Source of the DNA: Acidiferrimicrobium sp. IK
GTDB lineage: Bacteria > Actinomycetota > Acidimicrobiia > Acidimicrobiales > Palsa-688
Assembly (NCBI RefSeq): GCF_025499425.1
Contig: NZ_JAIMCB010000003.1
Coordinates: forward strand, 62,001-126,000
Reading direction: 5' to 3'
Length of the DNA stretch: 64,000 bases
Shown here: one piece after another, positions 33,079 through 41,784 of the stretch
How the letters are laid out: each line of letters opens with the position of its first letter
Numbering within the stretch: the stretch's first letter is position 1
Translations under genes and position numbers: made by a program
Notes under the pieces: model-generated
The model's database searches: none
Seen by the model: the letters and a program-made list of their open reading frames with translations, nothing else
What the model was told of the DNA's origin: nothing

Positions 33079-34400
33079 ACCCTCCAGGGGGGGTCCTCGC
33101 GGCCGCTTCGAGCCACCATTTCGAGGGCAGCGACATCGTGCTCGTGGTGGTCGTGGTGGTTCTCATCTTGGTGACCGGGTTTCTCGCTGCATCCGAGACG
33201 GCGATCACCCGCACCCCGCGAGTGCGCGCTCGCAGCTTCGAGGAGGAAGGCCGGCGTCACGCGGCGACGTTGCTGCGCCTCGTCGAGCACACCGAGCGGG
33301 TCCTTCCCGTTGTCCTCTTCGCCCTCGAGGTGTGCACCCTCGTTGCAGCCACCCTCGTCGGCGTAGTGGCCGAGCACGCCTTCGGTGGCCTCGGGGTCGT
33401 GCTGGCTACCGCGTTCGAAGTCGTGGTGATCTTCGTCGTCGCCGAGCTGGCCCCGAAGACGTGGGCGGTGCAGCACACCGACCGGGCCGCCCTCGGCGTA
33501 GCGCCGGTCATCCGCTTCCTGTACGCCTTCGCTCCTTTGCGTTGGGTCACCCGCGGCCTGATCGGCATATCCAACATCCTCCTGCCCGGGAAGGGCATCA
33601 AGGAGGGCCCCTACACCTCCGACGAGATGCTGCGGGCGATGGCCGACACCGCGGCCGACGAGGCGGTCATCGAAGGGAGCGAGCGGACCCTGATCCACTC
33701 GATCATCGACTTCGGGGACACAGTCGTGCGCGACGTCATGGTCCCCCGCCCAGACATGGTGGCGGTCGAGTCCCGCGCCCGGATCGAGGACGTCGTGGAC
33801 ATCGCCATAGCGGTCGGCTATAGCCGGATCCCGGTCTACGGGCAGGGAATCGACGACGTGCTCGGACTGGTCTTCGTCAAGGACCTCATGCGCGCCGAGC
33901 GCGACGGCAACGAGGACAACCCGGTGACCTCGATCATGCGCGAGGCACAGTTTGTGCCTGAGAGCAAGCGGGTGGCCGAGCTTCTACCCGAGATGCAAGC
34001 CGGCAACTTCCACATGGCGATGGTGGTCGACGAGTTCGGGGGCACCGCCGGCCTGGTGACCCTCGAGGACCTGCTCGAGGAGCTGGTCGGAGAGATCCAC
34101 GACGAGTACGACACCGCCGAGATCGACTCGGAGCGGCTGGAGGACGGGACAGTGGTGGTCAACGCCCGCATGCCTATCGACGAGGTCAACGAGCTGCTCG
34201 ACGACTCGGGCCTGCCCGAGGGAGACTGGGACACCGTCGGGGGGCTGATCTACAGCCAGCTCGGGCATGTTCCGACCGAAGGCGAGGAAGTCAACTTCGA
34301 GGGCCATCGCCTCACCGCCGAGGAGGTCTCCGGCCGGCGTATCGGCAAGGTCCGCATCTCGCCGCCGGTCGCGGCCGATCAGCCGCCGGCGGATCGATGA
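33075..34400 (+). CDS. CorC/HlyC family membrane protein (CNNM + CBS)
   Basis: A 441-residue protein with an N-terminal CNNM membrane domain (LVTGFLAASETAITRTPRVRA), two CBS domains (VRDVMVPRPDMVAVESRA, VDEFGGTAGLVTLEDLLEELVGEI) and a C-terminal CorC/HlyC domain. Family members are Mg2+/Co2+ efflux proteins. GTG start overlaps the ybeY stop; the stop overlaps era. Confidence 0.88.
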   Translation: MNPPGGVLAAASSHHFEGSDIVLVVVVVVLILVTGFLAASETAITRTPRVRARSFEEEGRRHAATLLRLVEHTERVLPVVLFALEVCTLVAATLVGVVAEHAFGGLGVVLATAFEVVVIFVVAELAPKTWAVQHTDRAALGVAPVIRFLYAFAPLRWVTRGLIGISNILLPGKGIKEGPYTSDEMLRAMADTAADEAVIEGSERTLIHSIIDFGDTVVRDVMVPRPDMVAVESRARIEDVVDIAIAVGYSRIPVYGQGIDDVLGLVFVKDLMRAERDGNEDNPVTSIMREAQFVPESKRVAELLPEMQAGNFHMAMVVDEFGGTAGLVTLEDLLEELVGEIHDEYDTAEIDSERLEDGTVVVNARMPIDEVNELLDDSGLPEGDWDTVGGLIYSQLGHVPTEGEEVNFEGHRLTAEEVSGRRIGKVRISPPVAADQPPADR

Positions 34401-35230
34401 GGTCGGGCTTCGCCACCCTGGTGGGCCGACCCAACGTCGGCAAGTCCACCCTTCTCAACGCCATCCTCGGCCAGAAGGTGTCGATCACCTCTCCGATCGC
34501 GCAAACCACCCGCAACCAGGTGCGCGGCGTCCTCTCGAAGGCCGACGCGCAGATCGTCTTTGTTGACACGCCCGGCATCCACAAGCCCCGAACGCTGCTC
34601 GGGTCGCGCCTGAACGAGACGGCGGCAGACGCGCTCGGGGTCGACGTCACCCTCTTCGTCATCGACGCGACCGCCCCGGTCGGCAAAGGGGACCGCTTCG
34701 TCGCCGACCTGGTGACCAGCGACGCCATGTGCGTCGTCAACAAGATCGACGCGGCCGACCGGGCTGCGGTACTGACCCAGCTGTCGCGCGCCGGGGACCT
34801 CGGCCTGTCCGAGTACTTCCCCGTCTCGGCCAAGACCGGCGAGGGAGTGGCGGACCTGGTCGACGCGATCGTCGGCCGCCTCCCCGAAGGACCGGCGCTT
34901 TACCCCGACGACATGGTCACGGACGTCCCCGAGGCGTTCTGGGTCGCCGAGCTGGTGCGCGAACAGCTTCTCCACGTCACCCGCGAGGAGGTGCCCCACT
35001 CGATCGCCTGCCGGGTCACCGAGTGGGAGTGGCCCCGCATTCGCGTCGAGATCCTGGTCGAGCGGGACTCGCAGAAAGGCATCGTGATCGGCAAGAAGGG
35101 GGCCATCCTGAAAGAGGTCGGGACCAGGGTCCGAGAGCAGCTTCCTGCCGGGGCGTTCATCGAGCTGTTCGTAAAGGTCGATCGGGAGTGGCAGTCGCGG
35201 CCGAAGGCCCTGGAGCGCCTCGGGTACTGA
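34397..35230 (+). CDS. era: GTPase Era
   Basis: A 277-residue 30S ribosome-assembly GTPase. G1 GRPNVGKST at residues 10-18, G3 DTPGIHKP, G4 NKID and the C-terminal KH domain with GIVIGKKGAILKEVG are all present. Length is normal for the family. ATGA overlap with the CorC gene. It is the last gene of the HIT-phoH-ybeY-corC-era run, with a strong hairpin 110 bp downstream. Confidence 0.95.
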   Translation: MRSGFATLVGRPNVGKSTLLNAILGQKVSITSPIAQTTRNQVRGVLSKADAQIVFVDTPGIHKPRTLLGSRLNETAADALGVDVTLFVIDATAPVGKGDRFVADLVTSDAMCVVNKIDAADRAAVLTQLSRAGDLGLSEYFPVSAKTGEGVADLVDAIVGRLPEGPALYPDDMVTDVPEAFWVAELVREQLLHVTREEVPHSIACRVTEWEWPRIRVEILVERDSQKGIVIGKKGAILKEVGTRVREQLPAGAFIELFVKVDREWQSRPKALERLGY

Positions 35231-35339
35231 GGTCGCAGCGGCGACCGGCCACGGGCTGGGGGACGCCCTGCCGCTACCCGGCCAGGGGCGGCCGGTATCC
35301 CGCCCACGGCTCGGAGCACAGCCGAGAGAGCAGCCGTAA

Positions 35340-35389
35340 GAGCAAGTGTCGCTAACCCGCACTCCAGCGCGGGTTAGCGACACTTGCTC
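35340..35389. repeat. Perfect 21-bp inverted repeat (8-bp loop)
   Basis: Arms 35340-35360 and 35369-35389 are exact complements with an 8-bp loop. The stem is very stable, and the arm sequence (AGTGTCGCTAACCCGC core) is less G/C-rich than the flanks. No T-run follows. It may terminate transcripts from both convergent genes, or be a copy of a dispersed palindromic (REP-type) element. Confidence 0.9.
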
Positions 35390-35478
35390 ATCGGCGGCCG
35401 GCAACATCACGCCCGCCCGCCCGCGCGCCCGCCCGCGCGCCCGCCCGGGAGACGGCCGCCTGCCCCGCCCCCCGCCGG

Positions 35479-35566
35479 CGGCCGTGTCCCGGCAAGCCGG
35501 CGGCCGTGTCCCGGCAACCCGTCGGCCGTGTCCCGGCAACCCGTCGGCCGTGTCCCGGCAACCCGG
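35479..35566. repeat. Four 22-bp tandem repeats
   Basis: Four contiguous copies of a 22-bp unit (core CGGCCGTGTCCCGGCAA) with differences at four positions, mainly at the unit ends. There are no spacers between copies. Non-coding. Confidence 0.9.
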
Positions 35567-35619
35567 CAGCCGCCTGCGGGCCCGACGGCCGCCACGCCCG
35601 TCACCGCGCCGCGCGGTCC

Positions 35620-36552
35620 CTACGCCACGAGCGGTGCGACCTCGCGTCCGATGAGGCGGACGTGGTCCAAGTCGGCCATGTCGAGGCACTGGAGGTAGAC
35701 CGTCTCGGCGCCGGCGGCTCCCCACTCTTTCAGCCGTGACGCCACCTCTTGGGGGGTCCCGCACGCGCCGTTGGCCTTCAGCTCGTCGACCTCCCGGCCG
35801 ATGGCCTTCGCCCGGCGAGCGACCTCGGCGTCGTCGCGTCCGCAGCACACGACCACCGCGCACGACCGGTGGATGCTGGCGGGGTCCCGGCCGGCGGCGG
35901 TGGCCGCCTGGCTGACCGCCGCGTTGAGGGTCGCCACCTGCTCGGGTGGACTGAAGGGGGTGTTGTACTCGGCGGCGAAGCGGGCGGCCAGGGCTGGGGT
36001 CCGCTTCGGCCCGACGCCGCCGATGATGAGCGGCGGCCCTCCGGCCTGCACCGGCTTGGGGAGAGCCGGGCTGGCCTTCACCTGGTAGTGGTTTCCTTGG
36101 AAGTCGAACGTGGCGCCGAGTTCGGTCGACCACAGGCCGGCGATGATCGCCAGCTGCTCCTCCAGGCGCTCGAAGCGTTCCTTGGTCGGGGGGAAGGGGA
36201 TGCCGTACGCCTCGTGTTCCTCCTTGTACCACCCGGCGCCCAGGCCTAGCTCGACGCGCCCCCCGCTCATGGCGTCGACTTGCGCGACGGCGATCGCCAG
36301 CGGTCCGGGAAGGCGGAACGTGGCCGAGGTGACCATGGTCCCGAGGCGGATGGTGGTGGTGTCGCGGGCCAGGCCGGCCAGGGTGATCCACGCGTCGGTC
36401 GGACCCGGCATGCCGTCACCGCCGCCCATCGTGAGGTAGTGGTCGGAACGGAAGAAGGCGTCGAAGCCTTCCTCCTCGGCGCAGAGGGCGACGGCGAGCT
36501 GCTGCTCGTAGGTGGCCCCCAGCTGGGGTTCGGTGAAGATCCGTAGGCGCAT
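35620..36552 (-). CDS. LLM-class F420-dependent oxidoreductase
   Basis: A 310-residue luciferase-like TIM barrel. MRLRIFTEPQLGATYEQQLAVA at the start, FDAFFRSDHYLTMGGGDGMPGPTDAWITLAGLA and the cofactor-binding part VELGLGAGWYKEEHEAYGIPFPP are typical of the F420 branch used by actinobacteria. The substrate is not known. I chose ATG 36552, with GAGGAC upstream, rather than 36588. Divergent from the DinG-like helicase gene. Confidence 0.85.
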   Translation of the reverse strand: MRLRIFTEPQLGATYEQQLAVALCAEEEGFDAFFRSDHYLTMGGGDGMPGPTDAWITLAGLARDTTTIRLGTMVTSATFRLPGPLAIAVAQVDAMSGGRVELGLGAGWYKEEHEAYGIPFPPTKERFERLEEQLAIIAGLWSTELGATFDFQGNHYQVKASPALPKPVQAGGPPLIIGGVGPKRTPALAARFAAEYNTPFSPPEQVATLNAAVSQAATAAGRDPASIHRSCAVVVCCGRDDAEVARRAKAIGREVDELKANGACGTPQEVASRLKEWGAAGAETVYLQCLDMADLDHVRLIGREVAPLVA

Positions 36553-36610
36553 GTCCTCAACCATCCCCGCGACACCCGTCGCCGTCACGTCGCGGGGCTA
36601 CCCTTCCTGG

Positions 36611-38782
36611 GTGACCGAGGTTGCCGGCGGGCCTGCGACCGACCCCACCATCGATGCCGCGCTGCGGCGGGTCACCGGCGCCCTCAGCGCCCGCGAGGAC
36701 CGGCCCGCGCAACGGGTGATGGCCGCTGCGGTGGCCAAGGCGGTGACCTCGCAGCGCCACCTGATCGTGCAGGCGGGTACGGGGACCGGTAAGAGCTTGG
36801 GGTACCTGGTGCCGGCACTGGTCCTCGGCGCCAGGGTGGTGGTGTCAACCGCGACCAAAGCGCTACAGGATCAGCTGGCCACCCGGGACCTGCCGCTGCT
36901 CGAGGAGCATCTAGGAGTGCCCTTCACCTGGGCGGTGCTCAAGGGCAGGAGCAACTACCTGTGCCGCCAGCGGGCGTCGGAGATCGGCGGGGCCGGCGAT
37001 CAGCTCCCGCTGGGTGCTGGCACCAGCGAGGAGGCGGCGGCTCCTGAACCCGACGTGCAGCTGACCATCGACGGCACGTCGCCGCCGGCGCCGCTCAAAG
37101 CGAAGGGGGACCGGGCCGGACCGGCGCGGGGCCTGGCCGGCGCGGCCACGCCCACCTTGGCCGGCGGGTTCGACGCCGGTCTGGGCCCGCTCGGACGGGA
37201 GATCCGCCGGCTGATCGAGTGGGGCGAGCGGGCCCAGACCGGGGACCGGGCGGACCTGCCTTGGGAGCCGAGCGTCCACGCCTGGGCGCAGGTCAGCGTC
37301 GGGGTCCGGGACTGTCCGGGAGCCGCCAAGTGCCCCTCCGGTGACGTGTGCTTCGCCGAGGCGGCGAGGGACAAGGCGTCCCAAGCCGACGTCATCGTCG
37401 TCAACACCCACCTGTACGCCACCCACCTGGCGGCGGGCGGTGGGGTGCTTCCCGCCCACGACGTGGTGGTGTTCGACGAGGCCCACGAGCTGGAGGACAT
37501 CGCCTCGGCCAGCCTGGGCTTCGAGCTCACCTCCGGCCGACTCGTGGCCCTGGCCCGCACCGCCCGGCCGCTGGTGGCCGACGCCGGGGCGGCCACCGCG
37601 GTGGAGGACGCCGCCGCGATCCTGGCCGACGCTTTGAGCTCCTCGGTGGGGCGGCGTCTTCCCCAGCCGCTCCCGGCCGACCTCGCCGAGCGCCTGACGC
37701 TGGTGCGAGAGCGGGTCGCGGCGCTCGGCGCGGCGGTCCGCAAAGGCGGCCAGGCCCAGGGCGCAAGCCAGGCGCCGGGCGCAGGGCAGACGCAGGGCGC
37801 AGGCCAGGCGCCGGGGGCCGGGCAGGCCCAGGGCTCGGGCCGGCAGGCGGGGGACGACGCCCCTCGCCGGCAGCGGGCCCAACAGGCCGGCCTGGGGCTG
37901 GTCGGCGACATCGACCAGGTCCTCGCCCTGGCAGCCGGCAAGGTGGCGTGGGTAGAAGGGCCGGCGCACGCCCCGGTCCTGCGGGTCGCTCCCATCGACG
38001 TCGGAGCCACTCTCCAGGCGCTCTTGTGGCAGGACCACGCCGCTCCGACCGCGGTTTGCACGAGCGCCACCATCCCGCCGCGGCTAGGGGAGCGCATCGG
38101 GCTTGCCCCCGGGTCCTACGACGAGCTCGACGTCGGGAGCCCCTTCGACTACCCGTCGCAGTCCCTCCTGTACTGCGCGATGCACCTGCCCGACCCCCGC
38201 CAGGCCGCCTACGAGCAGGCGATGCTCGACGAGCTGGTGGCGCTCATCGAGGCCGCCGGCGGCCGGACCCTGGCGCTGTTCACGAGCTGGCGGGCCATGC
38301 AGGCGGCCGCCCAGGACATCAGGGAACGGATCCCCTGGACCGTGCTCACCCAGGCCGACTTACCCAAGACCGCGCTGGTGGAGGCTTTCGCGGCGGACGA
38401 GCAGTCATGCCTGTTCGCCACCATGGGCTTCTGGCAGGGGGTGGACGTCCCCGGACCGGCGCTGTCGCTGGTCGTGATGGACAAGCTGCCGTTCCCCCGC
38501 CCCGACGACCCGCTGCTGCAGGCCCGGCGGGACCGCCTGGGGCGGGCCGCGTTCTCGACCATCGACGTGCCGAGGGCGGCCACCTTGCTGGCGCAGGGTG
38601 CCGGCCGGCTGATCCGGGCCGCCGACGACCGAGGTGTGGTCGCGGTGCTGGACCAGCGGCTCGGCACCGCGCGCTACAAATGGGACCTGGTCCGGGCCCT
38701 CCCGCCCATGCGCCGGACCCGCAGCCTGGCCGACGTCGTCGACTTTCTGGCTCCGGTGCGGGCCCGGGCCGTCGCCACCTGA
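36611..38782 (+). CDS. DinG/XPD-type ATP-dependent DNA helicase
   Basis: A 723-residue superfamily 2 helicase. Walker A AGTGTGKS (55-62), VVVSTATKALQDQL (motif Ia) and the four-Cys iron-sulfur region (NYLCRQRA ... CPGAAKCPSGDVCFAEA) are followed by DEAH (289-292, VVFDEAHELED) and the C-terminal motifs VVMDKLPFPRP and QGAGRLIRAADDRG. It should unwind 5'-3'. A Gln/Gly/Ala low-complexity insert (about residues 378-415) carries five 18-bp repeats. The GTG start at 36611 is chosen; the longer frame lies in the divergent intergenic and LLM gene. Confidence 0.88.
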   Translation: MTEVAGGPATDPTIDAALRRVTGALSAREDRPAQRVMAAAVAKAVTSQRHLIVQAGTGTGKSLGYLVPALVLGARVVVSTATKALQDQLATRDLPLLEEHLGVPFTWAVLKGRSNYLCRQRASEIGGAGDQLPLGAGTSEEAAAPEPDVQLTIDGTSPPAPLKAKGDRAGPARGLAGAATPTLAGGFDAGLGPLGREIRRLIEWGERAQTGDRADLPWEPSVHAWAQVSVGVRDCPGAAKCPSGDVCFAEAARDKASQADVIVVNTHLYATHLAAGGGVLPAHDVVVFDEAHELEDIASASLGFELTSGRLVALARTARPLVADAGAATAVEDAAAILADALSSSVGRRLPQPLPADLAERLTLVRERVAALGAAVRKGGQAQGASQAPGAGQTQGAGQAPGAGQAQGSGRQAGDDAPRRQRAQQAGLGLVGDIDQVLALAAGKVAWVEGPAHAPVLRVAPIDVGATLQALLWQDHAAPTAVCTSATIPPRLGERIGLAPGSYDELDVGSPFDYPSQSLLYCAMHLPDPRQAAYEQAMLDELVALIEAAGGRTLALFTSWRAMQAAAQDIRERIPWTVLTQADLPKTALVEAFAADEQSCLFATMGFWQGVDVPGPALSLVVMDKLPFPRPDDPLLQARRDRLGRAAFSTIDVPRAATLLAQGAGRLIRAADDRGVVAVLDQRLGTARYKWDLVRALPPMRRTRSLADVVDFLAPVRARAVAT
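37751..37840 (+). repeat. Five 18-bp tandem repeats in the helicase gene
   Basis: Five contiguous 18-bp units (90 bp), each coding for a Gln-x-x-Gly-x-x hexapeptide (QAQGAS, QAPGAG, QTQGAG, QAPGAG, QAQGSG). Units two and four are the closest. In frame, between the DEAH and C-terminal motifs, so probably a surface loop. Confidence 0.9.
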
Positions 38783-38832
38783 GGGACCGCCGCCGCCGGA
38801 TCAGCCCGGCCCGAGAAGGTACCGTGCTCGCA

Positions 38833-39570
38833 ATGGACCTCGACGGCCTCGACCCGCACCGCATCCCGCGGCACGTGGCCTGCGTGATGGACGGCAACGG
38901 CCGCTGGGCGACCAAGCAGGGCCTACCCCGCACCGAAGGTCACCGAGCCGGCGAGGAGGCCCTCTTCGACGCCGCCCAGGGGGCGCTCGAACTAGGCATC
39001 CCGTACTTCACGGTCTACGCCTTCTCCACCGAGAACTGGCGCCGGCCGGGGGAAGAGGTCCGGTTCCTCCTGAACGTGATCGCGGACCAGCTGCTGACCC
39101 GGCGACGCGATGACCTGCACGCCCTGGGCGTGCGGATCCGTTTCATCGGCCGGCGGGACTGGCGAGTGCCACGGTGGGTGCTCAAGCGGATGGACGAGGC
39201 GGCCCGGCTAACCGAGCGCAACACAGCCATGACCCTCACCGTGGCGTTCAACTACGGCGGGCGGGCGGAGATCGTCGACGCGGTGCGGGCCCTCGTCGAG
39301 GAGGGCGTGCCGGCTAGGAAGATCGACGAGAAGGCCATCGCCCGCCACCTCTACGACCCGAGCATCCCCGACCCGGATCTGGTCATCCGCACCTCCGGCG
39401 AGTACCGGATCTCCAACTTCTTGATCTGGGAGTTGGCCTACAGCGAGCTGGTGTTCACCGACGTGCTGTGGCCGGACTTCCGCCGGGAAAACCTGCGCGA
39501 AGCAGTCCGCGAGTTCCAGGCCAGGGACCGCCGTTTCGGCAACACCGACAGCCGGCGGGGGCCGGACTAG
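38833..39570 (+). CDS. uppS: Isoprenyl transferase (undecaprenyl diphosphate synthase family)
   Basis: A 245-residue cis-prenyltransferase making the lipid carrier of cell-wall synthesis. HVACVMDGNGRWA (catalytic Asp20), HRAGEEAL, YFTVYAFSTENWRRP and RTSGEYRISNFLIWELAYSEL are conserved. The start may be ATG 38833 or GTG 38824; the latter has GAGAAGG at a closer distance. A much longer frame back to 37348 lies over the helicase and is a shadow. Followed 3 bp later by recO. Confidence 0.93.
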   Translation: MDLDGLDPHRIPRHVACVMDGNGRWATKQGLPRTEGHRAGEEALFDAAQGALELGIPYFTVYAFSTENWRRPGEEVRFLLNVIADQLLTRRRDDLHALGVRIRFIGRRDWRVPRWVLKRMDEAARLTERNTAMTLTVAFNYGGRAEIVDAVRALVEEGVPARKIDEKAIARHLYDPSIPDPDLVIRTSGEYRISNFLIWELAYSELVFTDVLWPDFRRENLREAVREFQARDRRFGNTDSRRGPD

Positions 39571-39573
39571 CCG

Positions 39574-40347
39574 GTGCTGTACCGGGAGGAGGCGGTGGTC
39601 CTCAGGACCTACAAGCTGGGCGAGGCGGACCGCATCGTCGTCCTGGTGACCGAGGGTCGGGGAAAGGTCCGGGCGGTGGCAAAGGGGGTGCGCAAGACCA
39701 AGAGTCGCTTCGGTGGACGCTTGGAGCCGGCCAGCCGCGTGCAACTGCAGCTCTACGAGGGCCGCCAGCTCGACACCATCACCCAGGCCGAGTCGGTGGA
39801 GGTGTATCCCGAGATCCGCACCGACCTGACCCGGATGACCGATGCCATGGCCCTCCTCGAAGCGGTCGACCAGGTCGCGCAGGAGGGAGAACCCAACCCG
39901 GCCCTCTACCGGATGCTCGTCGGGGCCCTGCGTACCCTCACCGCCGCGCCCAGCGCCCTGCTCGTCGCCGGCTTCTACTGGAAGCTGCTGGCCCTGGAGG
40001 GGGTCACCCCGATGCTCGACGCCTGCGTGCGCTGCGGCGCCGGCGGACCAGGCACCAGCGGATCAGGCAACAGCGGACCAGGCAACGGCGGTGTGGATGG
40101 AGGGCCCGTCGAGCTGGTCGCATTCGACCCCGCGGAGGGCGGCGCCTTGTGCCGGGCCTGCCGGCGGGGGCCGGTGCTCACCCCAGAGGCCCTGGACCTG
40201 ATCCGGGCCATCCTCGGCGGTGACCTGGCCCGGGCGCTCACCACCCCCACCGGGCCGGCGGCCGCGGAGGTCACCGACCTGGCCACCAGGGCGCTCGAGC
40301 ACCATCTGGAGCGGCGGTTGCGCGCCGCGCACATGCTCAGCCACTGA
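39574..40347 (+). CDS. recO: DNA repair protein RecO
   Basis: A 257-residue RecO: an OB-fold N-terminus (EEAVVLRTYKLGEADRIVVLVTEGRGKVRAVAKG), a helical domain and a four-Cys zinc site (DACVRCGAG ... ALCRACRRG). Between the two Cys pairs is a Gly/Ser insert with three 15-bp repeats. RecO loads RecA with RecR and is commonly next to uppS in actinobacteria. GTG start. Confidence 0.92.
   Translation: MLYREEAVVLRTYKLGEADRIVVLVTEGRGKVRAVAKGVRKTKSRFGGRLEPASRVQLQLYEGRQLDTITQAESVEVYPEIRTDLTRMTDAMALLEAVDQVAQEGEPNPALYRMLVGALRTLTAAPSALLVAGFYWKLLALEGVTPMLDACVRCGAGGPGTSGSGNSGPGNGGVDGGPVELVAFDPAEGGALCRACRRGPVLTPEALDLIRAILGGDLARALTTPTGPAAAEVTDLATRALEHHLERRLRAAHMLSH
40045..40089 (+). repeat. Three 15-bp tandem repeats in recO
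   Basis: Three head-to-tail 15-bp units coding for G(P/S)G(T/N)(S/G), inserted between the two zinc-site Cys pairs of RecO. In frame. Confidence 0.85.
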
Positions 40348-40391
40348 GGCCATGCCCGGGCGGTCACTGCCGGGCGGTACCCTGCGCCCCC

Positions 40392-41732
40392 ATGGATCCC
40401 GGGACGTCCGAAAAGCGGGTTGTGGAGATGGAAGAGATCGTCAGGCTGGCCAAGGCGCGGGGCTTCATCTTCCCGTCGGCCGAGATCTACGGCGGGTTCC
40501 GCAGCACCTACGACTACGGTCCGCTCGGGGTCAACATGCTCCGCAACGTCAAGAACGCGTGGTGGCGTTCGATGGTGCAGCTGCGCCACGACGTGGTCGG
40601 CCTCGACGCCGCGATCCTCTCCAGCCCGAAGATCTGGGCCGCCTCCGGTCACCTCGAAAACTTCACTGATCCCCTCGTCGACTGCCGCAACTGCAAGGAG
40701 CGGTGGCGAGCCGATCATCTCGAGCCGGGGCCCGACGGGCGGGTCCACTGCCCCAACTGCGATTCGACCGACCTGACCGAAGCCCGCGCGTTCAACCTGA
40801 TGTTCAAGACGTTCGCGGGCCCCGTCGAGGACGAGAGCAACGCCGCGTACCTGCGTCCGGAGACGGCCCAAGGCCACTTCGTCAATTTTTCCAACGTCCT
40901 GCGCACGTCACGGAAGCGGCCGCCGTTCGGCATCGCCCAGGTCGGCAAGTCGTTCCGCAACGAGATCACGCCGGGCAACTTCGTGTTCCGGACGAGGGAG
41001 TTCGAGCAGATGGAGCTCGAGTACTTCGTCCCGCCCGCCGACGCCGCCAAGTGGTTCGACTACTGGTGCAACGAGCGCTTCGAGTGGTACGTCGACCTCG
41101 GCATCCCCCGGGACATGCTCCGGTTGCGGGCCCACGACAAAGACGAGCTGTCCCACTACAGCGCCGGCACCTCCGACGTCGAGTTTCTCTTCCCGTGGGG
41201 ATGGGGCGAGCTCGAGGGCATCGCCAACCGCACCGACTACGACTTGAAGGCCCACTCCGCGGCCAGCGGCGAAAAGCTCGAGTACTTCGACCAGGCGACC
41301 GGCGAGCGCTACACCCCCTACGTGATCGAGCCGGCCGCCGGCGCGACCAGGACGATGATGGCGTTCCTCATCGCCGCCTACGACACCGACGAGGTGGCCG
41401 GCGAGACCCGCACGGTGCTGCGCCTCGACCCCCGCCTGGCGCCCTACCAGGTGGCGGTGCTTCCCCTGTCGCGCAAGGAGACACTCCTGCCGACCGCGCA
41501 GGAGGTGCTCGGGCTCCTGCAGCCGGTCGCGATGTGTGACTACGACGAGACCCAGGCCATCGGCCGGCGCTACCGCCGCCAGGACGAGATCGGCACCCCT
41601 CTTTGCGTCACGGTCGACTTCGATTCCCTCGAGGACCGGGCGGTGACGGTGCGCGACCGCGACACCACCGAGCAGGTCCGGGTGCCGATCGATCGGGTCG
41701 TCGAAGAAGTCCGCGCTCGCCTGGGTGGCTGA
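40392..41732 (+). CDS. glyS: Glycyl-tRNA synthetase (homodimeric, GlyQS type)
   Basis: A 446-residue class II synthetase. SAEIYGGFRSTYDYGPLG at the start is the GlyRS hallmark. A zinc-type CRNCKERW ... CPNCDS insertion, the class II motif 2 part SFRNEITPGNFVFRTREFEQ and motif 3-like GATRTMMAFLIAAY complete the enzyme. ATG start with no strong ribosome site. Followed at 52 bp by the PPDK gene. Confidence 0.93.
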   Translation: MDPGTSEKRVVEMEEIVRLAKARGFIFPSAEIYGGFRSTYDYGPLGVNMLRNVKNAWWRSMVQLRHDVVGLDAAILSSPKIWAASGHLENFTDPLVDCRNCKERWRADHLEPGPDGRVHCPNCDSTDLTEARAFNLMFKTFAGPVEDESNAAYLRPETAQGHFVNFSNVLRTSRKRPPFGIAQVGKSFRNEITPGNFVFRTREFEQMELEYFVPPADAAKWFDYWCNERFEWYVDLGIPRDMLRLRAHDKDELSHYSAGTSDVEFLFPWGWGELEGIANRTDYDLKAHSAASGEKLEYFDQATGERYTPYVIEPAAGATRTMMAFLIAAYDTDEVAGETRTVLRLDPRLAPYQVAVLPLSRKETLLPTAQEVLGLLQPVAMCDYDETQAIGRRYRRQDEIGTPLCVTVDFDSLEDRAVTVRDRDTTEQVRVPIDRVVEEVRARLGG

Positions 41733-41784
41733 GACCCTCGGGTAAGTAGGCTCGACGCCGAGACCACACGAGAAGGGTTCGTCG

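Larger units (their letters stand above)
35231..35619. other. 389-bp intergenic region rich in repeats
   Basis: Between the stops of the convergent era and LLM oxidoreductase genes. It holds a perfect 21-bp hairpin (35340-35389), a C/G-only stretch of CGCCCGCC and GCGCGCCC units (about 35410-35450) and four 22-bp tandem repeats (35479-35566). Short open frames across it are Arg/Pro/Gly filler with no sign of coding. Confidence 0.8.

Noticed and set aside
35479..35566. Possible CRISPR array
   Set aside because: Units are contiguous with no spacers, are only 22 bp, and no cas gene is present.
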